Of a stretch of DNA of 64,000 nucleotides, positions 10,185 through 21,728 are shown in pieces; within the stretch, counting starts at the first letter, position 1, and each line of letters opens with the position of its first letter. The position numbers and the translations under genes are program-made. The stretch is from positions 50,730-114,729 of the forward strand of contig JAFISE010000106.1 of the NCBI GenBank assembly GCA_022560025.1. The letters are read 5' to 3'. The notes under the pieces were generated by a model. The model searched no databases. It was not told the DNA's origin and was given only the letters and a program-made list of their open reading frames with translations. The DNA is from Stagonosporopsis chrysanthemi. Lineage: Eukaryota > Ascomycota > Dothideomycetes > Pleosporales > Didymellaceae.

Positions 10185-12626
10185 ATGATGGAGAAGAGTC
10201 GGAACGCGGTCGGTACACCTGTTGCGCCTCAGCGCGCCCCGATATGCATGCGCTTCTTCACCATTGCCTTTACTGCGCTGGTGCTGATCGCCGCATTGGA
10301 TACCATTTGTCCCAGCCTTAAACATCGACTCATTCCAGAGCCAGGCAGTCAGCCACAAGCAGGGGCTGACCACGCCTCGAAACCATTCGAATGGTCTCAA
10401 GTACGTGGTCATCGTTCCTCTGTCAACATCATCAGAGAGGGGCAAGGCTGTGACGACAGTACACCTGCATTTTTATGTTGGATGATGCCCATTCATACAA
10501 CAAGAAAGGTCAGCATTGGTAAACAGAGAAGCACAGGATCTAAAGCTAGGATCAAGGTGTCCGTATATTACCTCACAAAGTATCTGATCACAGACACGAG
10601 GACTGAACAATGCAATGGCTCTACCCTCATTGGGGAGTTCAGCCTACAGTAAATCCTCGCTAGATCGATGGATTTCATTTTAGAACATGGCACATCCTGA
10701 ACACCAGAGCCTTTAAATCGGAAAATGACACATACAATATTGACCGTCAAGCAGATTGAGCCCAAAGAAGACCTTGACTTCCACGCTTGCTTTGGGGAGT
10801 TCGAGTGCGCAAAACTCAGTCTACCTCTGGACTATTTCAACGGCACATTCCCCGATGAGACTATCAGTGTGGCAATCATCAAGTTGCGCGCCAAAGTACC
10901 AATTGATGATCCTCGGTACGGAGGGCCAATTCTGGTCAATCCTGGTGGTCCGGGAGGGCCAGGAGCGCTGTTCGCTCTTCAAGCGGCAAAGTCGCTACAA
11001 TGGGTAGTCGACACATCTTCAGATCATGTATCAGCGAAAGACGATACTCGGTTTTTCGATATCATCGGTTTTGATCCCCGTGGTATTGGCGAGACTGAGC
11101 CCGCCGCCACGTGTATCTCCGATTCTGCGGCAGCATGGTCCTGGAGACTTAGGGAGAGTGAAGCAGGTATTCTTAGTAGCTCAGATGCTGCCCTTGGACG
11201 CTTGTGGTCCATGACCCATGCTTTCGGCTCTTCGTGCAGATCAGCCGTGGATGAGACCGACGGCCCAGACATCAAGCAGTATATGACCACTGCTTTCGTT
11301 GCCCGAGACATGCTGGAGATTGTGGAAAGTCATGCCGAATATAATGCGCAACAAAGCGCTAAACGAAGGCACAACAACGGAAGACGCTCTGCCTTTCGTA
11401 ACAGTCCGCAACTGAAATATGTTCCTGGAGAGGCTAAGCTGCAATACTGAGGTTTCTCGTACGGAACTCTCCTCGGATCGACTTTCGCTTCCATGTTTCC
11501 TGATCGGATTGGTCTTGTAGTGCTCGATGGTGTGGTGAGTTCATACGACTATAACCATTCTTTGGGGAACGGCAGTCTTGCGGACAACGAAAAAGCCATG
11601 GAATCCTTCTATTCTTATTGTCTCAATTCCGGACCGGAGGCTTGTCCCCTGGCCAATGGCACTACAACTACTGCTGCGATTAAAGCGCGTACTCAGAAAA
11701 TCGTTAAATCGCTGTATCACGAACCGTATATCCTTACCTCGGAGGATGGCCCGGAAGTGATCACATACTCCGATATCAAGTCCACCATTTTCAGTAGTAT
11801 TTACCAACCACAACTCAGTTTCAAGCCTCTTGGATACCTCATTACACAGATCGAAGCTGGTGATGGCGATCTGATCGATTTCCTCTCAAAGCCCTTCCGA
11901 TTGACCCACACGCTATCGTGCGGCCCCAATGGAACAGTCAATCCAAGTTTTCGGTACAGTGGCGACGTTCCAACCTTCGCCATTTTGTGCGCTGACGGCA
12001 TCAATCAACAAAACCTCGGTGTCGATGAATTCACGGAGTATTGGCATCATCTGCAGAATATGTCTTCGGCAGCTGGGGATATATGGGCAATGCTTAGGAT
12101 GAAGTGTGCCGCCTGGAAGATAACCGCAAGCTACAGGTTCGACGGTAAGTTTGGCGGAAATACGAGTCATCCGATTCTTTTCGTCAGTAATACTGCAGAT
12201 CCAGTCACACCACTGCGAAGTGGGAGAATTATGCAGTCCAAATTCCCTAATAGCGCACTTCATATCAACGACCAGGCAGGACATTGCTCGTTCTCGGCTA
12301 CGAACATGTGTGCGTATGGAAAAATCAAGGAATACTTCCAGACCGGAGCTTTGCCTGAAGAAAATGCACTTTGCAACCCTCCTCCAAGTGCCTTTTCACT
12401 TAACTCGACCGACCCCCAATCTCCGTTTTACGATCCTACGCTTGAGGCTGGCTCCCCATCGTACACAGACCCCGAAGTCAACACGGAGCACTTAGAGATG
12501 CAGGATACATCAAAGCTTCTCCAGCGTGTGATGGCGGAAAGCGACACTTTCGGCTTTAGTGGCCTCATTCGCTCCCCAAAAGTGGCCAAGATCCAGCAAA
12601 TGGCTGCGTTGAAGTACTCGATCTAA
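10185..12626 (+). pseudogene. TAP-type alpha/beta hydrolase with an in-frame stop
   Basis: Alpha/beta hydrolase related to tripeptidyl aminopeptidase/proline iminopeptidase (family S33) with a C-terminal TAP-like domain. Exon 1 (10185-10400) encodes a cytosolic stub and a membrane anchor or signal segment rich in Phe, Ala, Leu and Ile at about residues 24-42. A 354-nt intron with a GTACGT donor leads to exon 2 at 10755. The oxyanion-loop motif NPGGPGGPG, the nucleophile elbow GFSYG, the Asp region (FVSNTADPVTP) and the His (QAGHCSF) are all present. However, codon 11448-11450 is TGA, directly before GFSYG, where the family usually has Trp. The frame then stays open to 12626, so readthrough would give about 695 residues. 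Either the gene is newly dead, the base is an assembly error, or the stop is bypassed. The long first intron is also unusual here. Confidence 0.7.
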
Positions 12627-13456
12627 AAATGCAATTTCCGGGCTATCCTCGTTTGTGGAATTTCCGTCTAGCTCTTCTCGTCACTGCCCTTGTTTCGATG
12701 GCTGCATCTTCCGTTCATAGGTTGCTGCAGAGTTCATCTACATCGACTCTCGCTCCACCCAACCACGTTACTGATCATGAGAATACGACTTCGGAATCCA
12801 ACTAGGTCGCAACACGACTCTAGGTCTCAAGTTTACATATTTACTTCAAACTCCAATTCACAGCTTTCGCTATGTACGTATCAGTGCTCAAGTTCCATGC
12901 TGTAGCCGCGTGTTGAAGGGTCTTCAATCAGAAGTGATGTAATGCGCCGTGACACCCACAGCACCCACTCAAGGTCGCATGACTCAACCAGTGACACGGC
13001 GAAGATTTCACTTGTGTAGCCATCAACCTCCCTGACAGACCCCGACCTGCTCTCAACGGATAGAATCTGTCTGTGGCTGCCCTAGGTGCCCCTGCCTGGA
13101 TCGTGCACTTAATTCTGCCGCAAGACGTCGTTCTCCACGAAAACTCCCAGCCTAGGTTTGGAGAGGCAAGCTACCATGAGTGTCTCCGAATCAACTTCAG
13201 AAGTCTATTACTACTCTCCGCGCTCAAAGCTGGTTCTAGAAGATAGTCATCCCGCCATCCGTAAGGGACTTTTAAAGCTATGTGATCGATGTGATGTGAT
13301 TGTTCTATTGATGTATATCGAGTGAGTTGGTTCTACGACTGACCTCAGACTACACCGTGCGACAGCTTTAGTACCTGGTCGTAGCATTGGGGCATTTCGA
13401 TGCAGCCTAAGAGCTCTAACACGTGACACCCAGCGACTGACCCGTGAAGAGCAGAT
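12627..13456. other. Intergenic region, no gene seen
   Basis: This 830-bp stretch lies between the convergent TAP-type hydrolase and the 242-aa gene. No frame over about 70 codons looks like protein, and no repeat or RNA gene was recognised. Confidence 0.4.
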
Positions 13457-14185
13457 CTAAGGATGAGCTCCAGACTGCCCAAAGACCGAAGAATTGCTCT
13501 GAGACTCCTTCATTCCGCCATTGCCATTGGTGAGCTCTATAAAGTGAGGTTCGCTGTTGCCTGTCTTTGAAGTGAAGCTGTCCTTCTGGTATTCTCGAAC
13601 CGTGACTTTCTCCCTGAAATGTACACGAGCATTGTTCGTGTTGTGTGCTGATGAATGTTCAGCTCGTGTGTCATTCCGTTCACTAGTCTGCAAGGAATTA
13701 CCCGCTGGCCAGGGCTCTCTTTGCTCCAGTGAGTGCATTAGCTCATCCTGTAGTTTTGCAGCCAAGGGTAGCATCCATTCATACGTCTCTGCGATACAAG
13801 GCCAGCCATCGCGCGCTGCAGTCATCCAGCCCACGTTTCTGGATTGTCTGTTGATGCTCACGATTTTACGCTCGAGCGCCGATCGTGCATCCGGAAAGCC
13901 GTGGACCCAATCTACACATGAAGAGGGCATGCTAGAAATAAGCTGCGTTAACAGACCTTGGATGTGAATGTGCCGAGCTTGAATATTGTGAATCTTTGAG
14001 ATGGCAGGCATGTCGCTTAGTGTTTCAGAAAGTTCTTTGATAGCTAAGAGCTGCAAGTCGAGAGCGTGCTTGAGCGTCGTGCATGTGCGAATGAGCTGTT
14101 CCGCCTTCTCATGTGTAAGCGTGGCTCTAGCAACACCGCTCGATCCTAGTCTCGACGCAAAGAATTTGCTGATCGCGCTGAGCAT
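13457..14185 (-). CDS. Unknown 242-aa protein with an RVxF-like motif
   Basis: Uninterrupted frame of 242 codons. I do not recognise the family. Residues about 20-155 look alpha-helical, with regular Leu/Ile spacing and several Trp residues; residues 160-242 are polar and probably disordered. Residues 187-190 are RVHF, followed by REKVTVREY. This fits the [RK]-x-V-x-[FW] docking pattern loosely, and RVxF exactly, for protein phosphatase 1. That reading is an inference from a very short motif. No signal peptide or membrane segment is evident. The length and absence of stops make a real gene likely, but codon bias could not be measured. Confidence 0.55.
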   Translation of the reverse strand: MLSAISKFFASRLGSSGVARATLTHEKAEQLIRTCTTLKHALDLQLLAIKELSETLSDMPAISKIHNIQARHIHIQGLLTQLISSMPSSCVDWVHGFPDARSALERKIVSINRQSRNVGWMTAARDGWPCIAETYEWMLPLAAKLQDELMHSLEQREPWPAGNSLQTSERNDTRAEHSSAHNTNNARVHFREKVTVREYQKDSFTSKTGNSEPHFIELTNGNGGMKESQSNSSVFGQSGAHP

Positions 14186-14727
14186 GCTGGTGGAAGGGTC
14201 CTAGTTACACGTGAAAAGATCGCAGGTTGGGGCGTTGAGATCTTCACTCGGGACAAGATAGACCTAGTCCCCGAGAAAGGGGACCTTTGTAAGATGTCCT
14301 CGGAAGAAAGGGGTCTTTCACTCTGAGCCACGAGGGATCATTGTGCGGCATGGTTCTTCTTCTGCAGTGGTGACACATTCTCAGAGGTCAGACGCACAAT
14401 GCAAAGAGGAGAAACGGATCTAGGGTGGGGCAGGACTACTACTGAGTGACTTCACTGCGCCCCGATCGCTTGACCTGCGCTGTGAAATAGACCATAGTCG
14501 ATGTTTGAAAGCAATGATCATGTTTTTGCCAAGGGTCCAAACCTCAACGATACATGTGGCATCCTTGCGAGTTTTACCTTGCATTTATCAGGGACTCTGC
14601 AAATGAATCGCTTTTGGGTAGGGGAGATCCGTTAGAGTTGCGATGAGAGGTTGATTTTGGTGGACCAGCAGGCCGTCTACAGGGTATCAGAGGCGCAAAT
14701 GTATGAACGTTTGCTTGTAGTGAGATT
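14186..14727. other. Intergenic region with a small hairpin
   Basis: This 542-bp stretch separates the 242-aa gene's start from the MTD1 stop. Bases 14267-14284 form a perfect 6-bp inverted repeat (GTCCCC...GGGGAC) around a 6-base loop. No protein-like frame was seen. Confidence 0.35.
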
Positions 14728-15869
14728 TCACGAAGCAAGCACCGGGATGGCGCTGTCTTCCGCGAGCTTCTTTTCGTGCTCGGTGGATTGTGTAGCAGCT
14801 TGGCTTGCTGCGGCAGCCTCGGCCTTGTTCTGAGCAAGACGCTACGTACAGTAGTGAGCGAGCGTACACCAGTCGATGACAGAATTAGACTTACAAGCAG
14901 GTTTCGCAGTAAGACGGCAATGGTGACCTTGCCAATGGCTGGCACGTAGATAGAAGCCTTCTCCTTGACGTCAGAGTTGAAGTTGCGCTCGCTCGAGAAG
15001 TTGATGCACACGACACCGTCCTTCAGGAGATGTGCCGGCACCTTGTACTTGTCTCCGGGTACACCACTGATAACGACATCACTCTTAGGAAGGCAATCCT
15101 TCAGCTCCCAACCGGGCTTCTCCACGACATCGTGCTTTTTCTTCCTAATGCCTTCACCCCGAGTGAACTCCTGCACATCGGCAATGTCCACGCTGTATAC
15201 CGTCGCACCGTCGTTGGCCAGCAGAGCTGCCAATGGTCGTCCAACAACCTCACTTCGGTTGATCACAGTGATTGTACGCCCATGCAGCCGGTTGCCGTAA
15301 GCAAGAATGGTGTTATAGATCCGTAGATACTCGAGGATCTTGATAACGGCGAGCGGTGTGCATGGCAGGATGCTCTTCTTGGTACCAGCAGGATCGAGAA
15401 AGCGAATGTTCTGGTACATGTTGAAGATGTACTGATGGGACAGACCCTCGACATCCTTCCCTGTAGAGACAATCTGCTGCAGGTACTGATCTTGCCTGTT
15501 GCCGAAGATCGGATAGTACACCATGATGCCGTCGACTTTGTCGTCGTTGTTGGCATCGATCAGGGCGTCTTCCAGCTCCTCGCGATCGACCTCGCGAAGA
15601 TCGTAGGCAAAGCCACTATCATACATAAGTTTGGTGTTCAAGTGTCCAGTGCAGACTGGAGTAGTCTGCAATGGGTAAGCTCACTTCTCGCTGCACGTCT
15701 TGCCTGTCCATTCGGCGTACACCCTGGCGGCAGGATCGCTGCTCGAGAGGAAGCCAACGAGCAGAGGCTTGCGGCCAAGCTCCTTCAGACCATCCTGGAT
15801 CTCTCCAAGAAGGCCTTTCGCGATGTTGTTCGCGAGGATCACCTTGCAATTGGGCTTGTCGGCGGCCAT
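14728..15869 (-). CDS. MTD1: NAD-dependent methylenetetrahydrofolate dehydrogenase
   Basis: Cytosolic monofunctional 5,10-methylene-THF dehydrogenase (NAD+), which oxidises methylene-THF to methenyl-THF in one-carbon metabolism for purine synthesis. Three exons: 15869-15685, 15615-14895 and 14841-14728, with introns of 69 and 53 nt; the product is 339 residues (yeast Mtd1 has 320). Recognisable parts are the substrate-side GIMVYYPIFGN block, CTPLAVIKILEY, and the Rossmann segment SEVVGRPLAALL followed by GATVYSVD. The C-terminal tail of about 35 residues is Ala/Gln-rich and outside the catalytic core. An ATG 34 codons upstream is in frame but lies in sequence that looks like leader. It shares a 312-bp divergent promoter with MET18. 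Confidence 0.93.
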
Positions 15870-16181
15870 GGTGGGGTAACGGAGGACAGTGGGTGTGGGA
15901 GGGATGAAGGATTGTGCGACTGGAAGGAGAGATCCTAGACAACTGGCTACTTCGCACGTTTCCCTATGCAAAGGACGAGAAGACTTTTGGTCTGTGTCAT
16001 CCTAAAATCTCCGCTTTGAAAGCGCCGCGCTCTTCGTGGTGTCTTAACTTTTTTCTGCCCCACCGATTGCGGCGGCCAATCAGCGAATCGGCGAAGTTGC
16101 GTCATAAGCCCGCCCTATAGCTTTCGAAGCACACGCCTTCCCTACGATACGACCCAACCAGTCTTGAGACGTGTCGTGAGT
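15870..16181. promoter_or_regulatory. Divergent promoter of MTD1 and MET18
   Basis: Only 312 bp separate the two start codons, so both genes must initiate here. A CCAAT pentamer at 16076-16080 sits in a GC-rich patch about 100 bp from the MET18 start. No TATA box is obvious. Confidence 0.5.
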
Positions 16182-19100
16182 ATGTCAGACATCCAGCAGT
16201 ACTTGTTGGACTATGACCGCAACAAGAAGGGGGCTTCTGCTACGGCGCAGCGCAGCGCAAATCGTAAGTGTGGAGTATGGGGGCAGCATGGGACGAAGAC
16301 TGACAGTGATCAGATCTGCAGAGCGGCCAATTGAAACTTCTGAAACTGGTAGGAGACCTTGGAGAGTACTTCAACAGCGAGGATGGCGCTATACGATCGA
16401 AGACGATTTCCTACCTCGCCGAAGTCCTCGCCGCAACGCCCCAGAAAGTGCTGTCGCTGCAGCAGCGGAACCTTCTCTGTGACTTTGTAGTGTCCCGTAC
16501 GGAGGACAGTGAAGGAATAGGATCATGCGCGAAGGCGTTACTGGCGCTGGAAGAGTTAGGCAAGTGGGATGACGAGAGAGTGGTGGCGATCCTGGAATCA
16601 CTGCTGAGCAACACACACCCTCTTCGTCAGTACAAACAGCAGACAGAACGGTACCCTGTACTGCGACTTATCGATACATTGATGGCCAAATACCGGGAGC
16701 CGCTGCGAGTACATCATACAGAGACAGGCGACTTCTTACCTCGCTTCATATCGTACTTTGATGGCGAGAAAGATCCTCGCAATCTGATGGTTGTCTTCTC
16801 TATCTTGAGGGTGCCAATGACTGAATGGAATATCGGTGCAGATGCCCAAGATCTCTTCGACGCCGTGTTCAACTACTTCCCCATCACTTTTCGACCGCCG
16901 CCTGACGATCCATATGGTATTACCGCACAAGACCTCAAAGATCGCCTGAGGGACTGCATATCCTCGACATCAGACTTCGCGCCATACGCCTTCCCTGCTT
17001 TGTTGGACAAGCTTGATTCCACGTCAATGAACACGAAGCGTGACGTTCTGCAAGCCATCACCGCGTCAGTGAACGAATTCGGCCCTCGAACGATCTCACT
17101 TTACTCTATAACACTTTGGGATGCCCTCAAGTTCGAAATATTGAATGTTCAGGAAGAAGACCTTGCGAAAGAGGCATTGAATGGGCTGGCTGCTATTGCA
17201 CGGACCTTGTCACAGGGCACCAGTGAGCCACTCAGTGCTTACCTACGACCTATTATCAAGGAATGCAACGAACACCTTGAGGACGCGCCAACGAAACAGT
17301 CACAAGCATCCGCGCGTATATTACATAAGATCGCACAAGTGTCTGCCGAGGTGACCAACATTCTGTTGTCAGGCGTGCTTCCTACCTTGTTCCTGCTGTT
17401 TCAGAACGCAGACACCATGGCGAAACGAAGGGGTCTACTCGAGGTATTGATTCAACTAGTTCGTGCCAATGTCGTTGAATATGGCGACTGGCGCGCCCCA
17501 GGTGCTTCCGGCGATCAAGTGGCCAGCAATGCACTCAAAGAGTTCAGTGGACAAGGACTGGAAGTTTTGCTTAATGGTCTTGAGTCAGCGCCATTGAAAG
17601 AAGTCTCGTTTCGATTGGTGTGCCTGGATGGACTGCTACAGCTCTCTACAGTACGACAACTCCTTAGCGAGGACGACATCTGCAGAACGATTCAAGCCAT
17701 TCAAAACGTGGTGGTACACGAGGAGTCGTACGGGAAAGATGAGATCAAAGAGGCTGCTGTCAGCGGTCTTGTGGAGATCGCACATCAAAAGCCCCAGATC
17801 GTGGTTGACAAAGCCTTCCCTGTCTTCTTAGCGCAGCTACCTGACAGCGACCGTGATGACCCAAAGAGTTACTCAACAGTACTGGAAGCGTTTGCAAAGT
17901 TTGCAGGCGAAGAGAAGATCTTTGACACGGTCCTTCTGCGATTGAAGAATAAATTTGGCACCGCGGTACAACAGGGTGCCTCGTCCGGCTACTTGGTTGC
18001 GTTGTTGTCCGCAATGCTTTACGCTCTCAACAAGGGTGAGGCGAAGCTCTCTCAGAGCCCAGCGACATCGACCTATTACAACGACATTGCACTGCCGCTA
18101 GTCCAACGAGCGTCCAGCTCCAGTACGTCGCATCCGGCAGCTTTCGACGACGAAAGCACGCTTGATCTCATTGGACGGATATGCGGCCTGATCATTAGAT
18201 CACAGACCCTAGATTCGCAAAACGCGATCGCAACCGAACTGTATACCCTCTTCCGTGGCAACAACCTATCGGACTTTCCTCCTTTCATTGTCGATGCGGT
18301 GCCACAGATGGACAAGACCATGATTATCAGTACTCATCTTTTGGCTTCTTTCAGGAAAGAAACCCTTCTTCCATGTGAACCGCAGCTCCTCATCACCTCA
18401 TTGGCCGAGTACGCACAGCAGCCGCGGCTCTCAGCTTCAGTTCGTTCCGCGTCCCTGCGCCAATTGTCTCTGGTCATCAACAAGTACTATTCGGCGTCTG
18501 GCCTGAAGACATGCATGGACCCGTTGTCATCTAGATTCGACCTCTTCAGAAGTGAGAAGCTCGACACTCAGCGCATACGAATCATCTTTGCTTGTCTGAA
18601 GGGCATTGCCTTAAGAAGTAGCCCTGTACTCAACACATTGTACAGCACAGTACTCTCATTGCTTGCACATCCGCAGCACGGTAGCACGGTAGCACACGGC
18701 TTCACAACTTTGCTGCAGCCTGATGATCTGCTGACCAAGCAGAGTCATTGCCAGATCTCGGGCTTACACAAGCAGAAAAGCTTCGCTTTACTTGTTCCCT
18801 CCATCATTCAATCTTTTCGCGAAGCGTCGGCTGAGACGAGGCCAAATTATCTCATCGCCTTGAGCGGAGTACTCAGGTGGATGCCTTTCGATATTGTTGT
18901 CGAAGAAGCCGATAAGCTTGTCACGCTACTTTTGCAGTCGCTGGACTTAAAGGGCATCGACTTCGTTAAAGAAGCAACTATCAACACGCTGGAATCCACA
19001 CTATCGCAGAGATCAAAAGTGCTCGAAGAACACAGAGGCAGCTTGATCTCGCGCCTCCTTGCCAATGCCACAGTGGCCAAAGATTCGATACCACCAGCAA

Positions 19101-19297
19101 AGGTTCGTGTAGCCGCACTGCGATGCCTGACGCTTGTGCCGGAGAAGTTCCAGCAAGAGACTGTTCTGCCATATCGAAGACAGGTGGTTAAAAAGCTGAT
19201 AGCTGCGCTCGACGACAAGAAGAGAGAAGTTAGAAGCGCAGCAGTAAAGTGTCGTGCCAGGTGGTTGGATATAGACGAGGTTGGAGATGACGATTAG
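16182..19297 (+). CDS. MET18: Met18/MMS19 cytosolic Fe-S targeting protein
   Basis: HEAT-repeat scaffold of the cytosolic iron-sulfur targeting complex, which with Cia1 and Cia2 hands 4Fe-4S clusters to DNA polymerases, XPD/Rad3 and other clients. Exon 1 is 16182-16263 (MSDIQQYLLDYD...). A 50-nt intron follows and exon 2 runs 16314-19297, giving 1,021 residues; yeast Met18 has 1,032. The N-terminal block contains VGDLGEYF and ITSYLAEV-like helices, then repeated helical hairpins throughout, with the C-terminal HEAT block ending in KKREVRSAAVKCR and an acidic tail. The exon-2 frame is set by the splice and not by an ATG, since the first Met in that frame lies far inside. Its 3' end is convergent with RPF2, 191 bp apart. 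Confidence 0.93.
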
Positions 19298-19488
19298 ACG
19301 GAACGGTGCATGATGCATCCTTGTTGTAAACCGGAAGATAAATTCGAACTTGTCCCACTATACACTCAACTACACTGTTCATCGCTGAATCCAGACTTTT
19401 GACATGCCCATTGCCGCGAAGGTGGTATAACCCCTCATGAACTCCCAAAATGCCGTAACGCCGCCCATGCAATTCCTTTTGTCATGCG

Positions 19489-20539
19489 CTACTGGTTTCT
19501 TGCCTTTTTCAGCAAAGCCTGCTTTAACGCGTCGTTGTCAGCCTCGTCCTGGCCCGCATCAGCCATCGGCGCGTCGCCCTCCACGTCCTCGTCACGACTG
19601 CGCTTCAAGCCCTTCATTTTCCTTGTTTGGAGGGTATTGAAGTCCTGCTTGCCTGGGTGAATCTTGGCAACCTTGTCACCCATAGCATCGGTTGTGATAT
19701 TCTTCTTGGTCCTCTCCTCAGTGCCCTTAGGCTTCTTCATGGCCTCCTTGAGCATATCGGCGTCGGGGAATTGCTCGCGACCGAGCCCAAGGTCGATGCG
19801 CGGACCCATCTCCTCGACCTCGACGCGCGGCAACTTCTGCCCGCTGCGCTTCGTCTTGAGCAGGTAGAAGCGTAGCTTGATTTCTGGAGTCGGTCGGGAA
19901 TCAGAAGGCTCTTCGGCGCTGATGCTGATCAGGTACTGGAGACCCTCGACGTCGACCTCTTCTGTATCTTGGCCGCGGAACAGGTCAACCAGGAGGCTCT
20001 TAGCGAGCGTATATTTGGTCTCATTTGGGTCCTCGAACACAGTGCCATGGAATGAAATCAGCGGCTTCAGGCCGATGCTGGGCTTCTTGTTCTTGAACTG
20101 CTGCAGCGTGCGGAATGTCTCCGGGTTGATGTAGAGCTCGAGCATGTCAAGGATCTTGTGGTCGAATGTGCGGACCAGCGTCAGGCAGTGAGGACGCTTC
20201 TTGGAGTGCAAAGACAAGACGAGCAGAGAGGTGTCGTTCTTGAGCGAGAAGAACTCGAGCGAAGAGGCATCATCGAAAGGGTGGATGTCATTCTTCTTGG
20301 TAAAACGCTCTACAAAGGGTCGCTTGAGCGTAGCAAGGTCGGCGGTGGCAAGCTTGAGGATCTGCGAGGTTTTCTGGCCGGTCACGAAGAGAGTTGTCTT
20401 GGGGTTCTCGTGCTGCTGAGGCTCGCGGGCTTTCATAGCGCGCGCGGCGCGAGCATTCTTGGGTTTGCTGCATACAGAGTCAGTCGCGATGCAACAGAAT
20501 GCAGCTCTTCGAGCCTGGCACTTACACGGCCTTCAACAT
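19489..20539 (-). CDS. RPF2: Rpf2 ribosome biogenesis factor
   Basis: Brix-domain protein that, with Rrs1, loads the 5S RNP into pre-60S ribosomes in the nucleolus. A tiny first exon (20539-20526, Met-Leu-Lys-Ala) is joined across a 58-nt intron to 20467-19489; splicing rebuilds Val5 and yields 330 residues. The Brix domain covers about residues 30-235, including KRPFVERFTKKND, the SLHSKKRPHCLTLVRTFDH strand-helix unit and FHGTVFED. The C terminus is Lys/Arg-rich and ends ALKQALLKKARNQ, fitting a nucleolar protein. Divergent with the glutaredoxin gene across 305 bp. Confidence 0.93.
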
Positions 20540-20844
20540 GGTGGGTGGCTAGTTGGTTGTTCGGTGCAGCTGCAACGCCAAGATTTCGCAGACTGGGACT
20601 TTTTTTCGAGCTGAGGCGTCCGTGCATCATCTGATAAGGCCGGCAGGTGCGACCGCGGGGCTTGTTTGGCGTGTTGAGACAAATCCGACAACCGATAGCG
20701 GGGGTCGCGCGCGCAGTCAGCAGAGCCTAGCACGTCACTCTTGGTTATCAGATCGTGCCATCCTTGTGCGCCATTCTTTCTGCAATTACTCATCCACGCC
20801 TTCCTTTCTCGCTGCCGTTCTTTGCACTTCACAAGATACCCGTC
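20540..20844. promoter_or_regulatory. Divergent RPF2/glutaredoxin promoter with two iron-GATA sites
   Basis: A 305-bp shared promoter. It contains the 9-mer ATCTGATAA twice, once on each strand: 20629-20637 on + and 20745-20753 on -. This is an exact match to ATCWGATAA, the known binding consensus of fungal iron-responsive GATA repressors (SreA, Urbs1, Fep1, SRE). The right site lies 92 bp before the glutaredoxin start codon, and the left site 90 bp before the RPF2 start codon. Confidence 0.65.
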
Positions 20845-21728
20845 ATGGCCACTGTGCGCGAGATCACAGACGAGGCCGCCTTCGAGTCCACCGTCCAGGC
20901 GCTCCCCGCATCCACACTCGCAGTCATCTACTTCCATGCGCCATGGGCCAAGCCATGCGAGCAGATGTCCGTCATTCTGAAGACGCTTGCCAGCACATAC
21001 CCCGCCGACGCTCCGATTGCCTTCCTCTCTCTCAACGCCGAAGAGCTGCCCGACGTCTCTGAGCAGTACGATGTCACCGCCGTACCCTACATTGTCGTCC
21101 AGAAGGATGGCAGGACACTCGACACGGTCAGCGGCTCCGATGCCGCCAAGGTACGAGCCGCCGTCGAGAGACATGCAGGCGCGGGATCTGGCGCCGCGAC
21201 ATCGAGTCTTCCACCAGCTCAGACGGTCACACGGCCACCTGTTGAGAACGGCGCAAATGGAGACAGCACGAAGAACCTGGCATCATACGCGCCTGGCACG
21301 AATGACCCAAAGAGCGCACCCGAGTACAGCTCAGCCGAGCAGGAGACGTCAAAGGAAGACTTGCACAAGCGCCTTAGCGAGCTCGTCAAGGCCGCGCCTG
21401 TCATGCTGTTTATGAAGGGAACGCCAAGCGCGCCACAGTGCGGCTTCTCAAGGCAAACAGTCAGCGTCCTGCGCGAGAGAGGCGTGAGATACGGTTTCTT
21501 CAATATCTTGGCCGACGATGAGGTCAGGCAGGGTCTCAAGGAGTTTGCAGATTGGCCGACATTCCCCCAGCTTTGGGTGGATGGTGAGCTCGTCGGCGGG
21601 TTGGATATCGTAAGTATTTCTTGCCATCTTGAGTGCACAAAGCTGACAATGGACAGGTCAAGGAAGAGTTCGACAACGATCCTGACTTCTTGGCTCAGTA
21701 TTCAGTCAACCAGCCCAAGTCTACATGA
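20845..21728 (+). CDS. GRX4: Monothiol glutaredoxin, Grx3/Grx4 type
   Basis: Cytosolic-nuclear multidomain monothiol glutaredoxin that binds a glutathione-ligated 2Fe-2S cluster and passes iron status to regulators such as Aft1, Fep1, SreA or HapX. Exon 1 is 20845-21609 and exon 2 is 21657-21728, with a 47-nt intron, giving 278 residues. Residues 1-110 form a thioredoxin-like domain with HAPWAKPCEQM (single Cys38). Residues 111-170 are a Ser/Pro-rich linker. Residues about 170-270 form the glutaredoxin domain with CGFS at 199-202 and WPTFPQLWVDGE plus GGLDI, the glutathione-binding parts. The gene could be named GRX3 or GRX4 (grxD in Aspergillus); sequence alone does not decide. Its promoter carries iron-GATA sites (see neighbouring entry). 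Confidence 0.93.
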
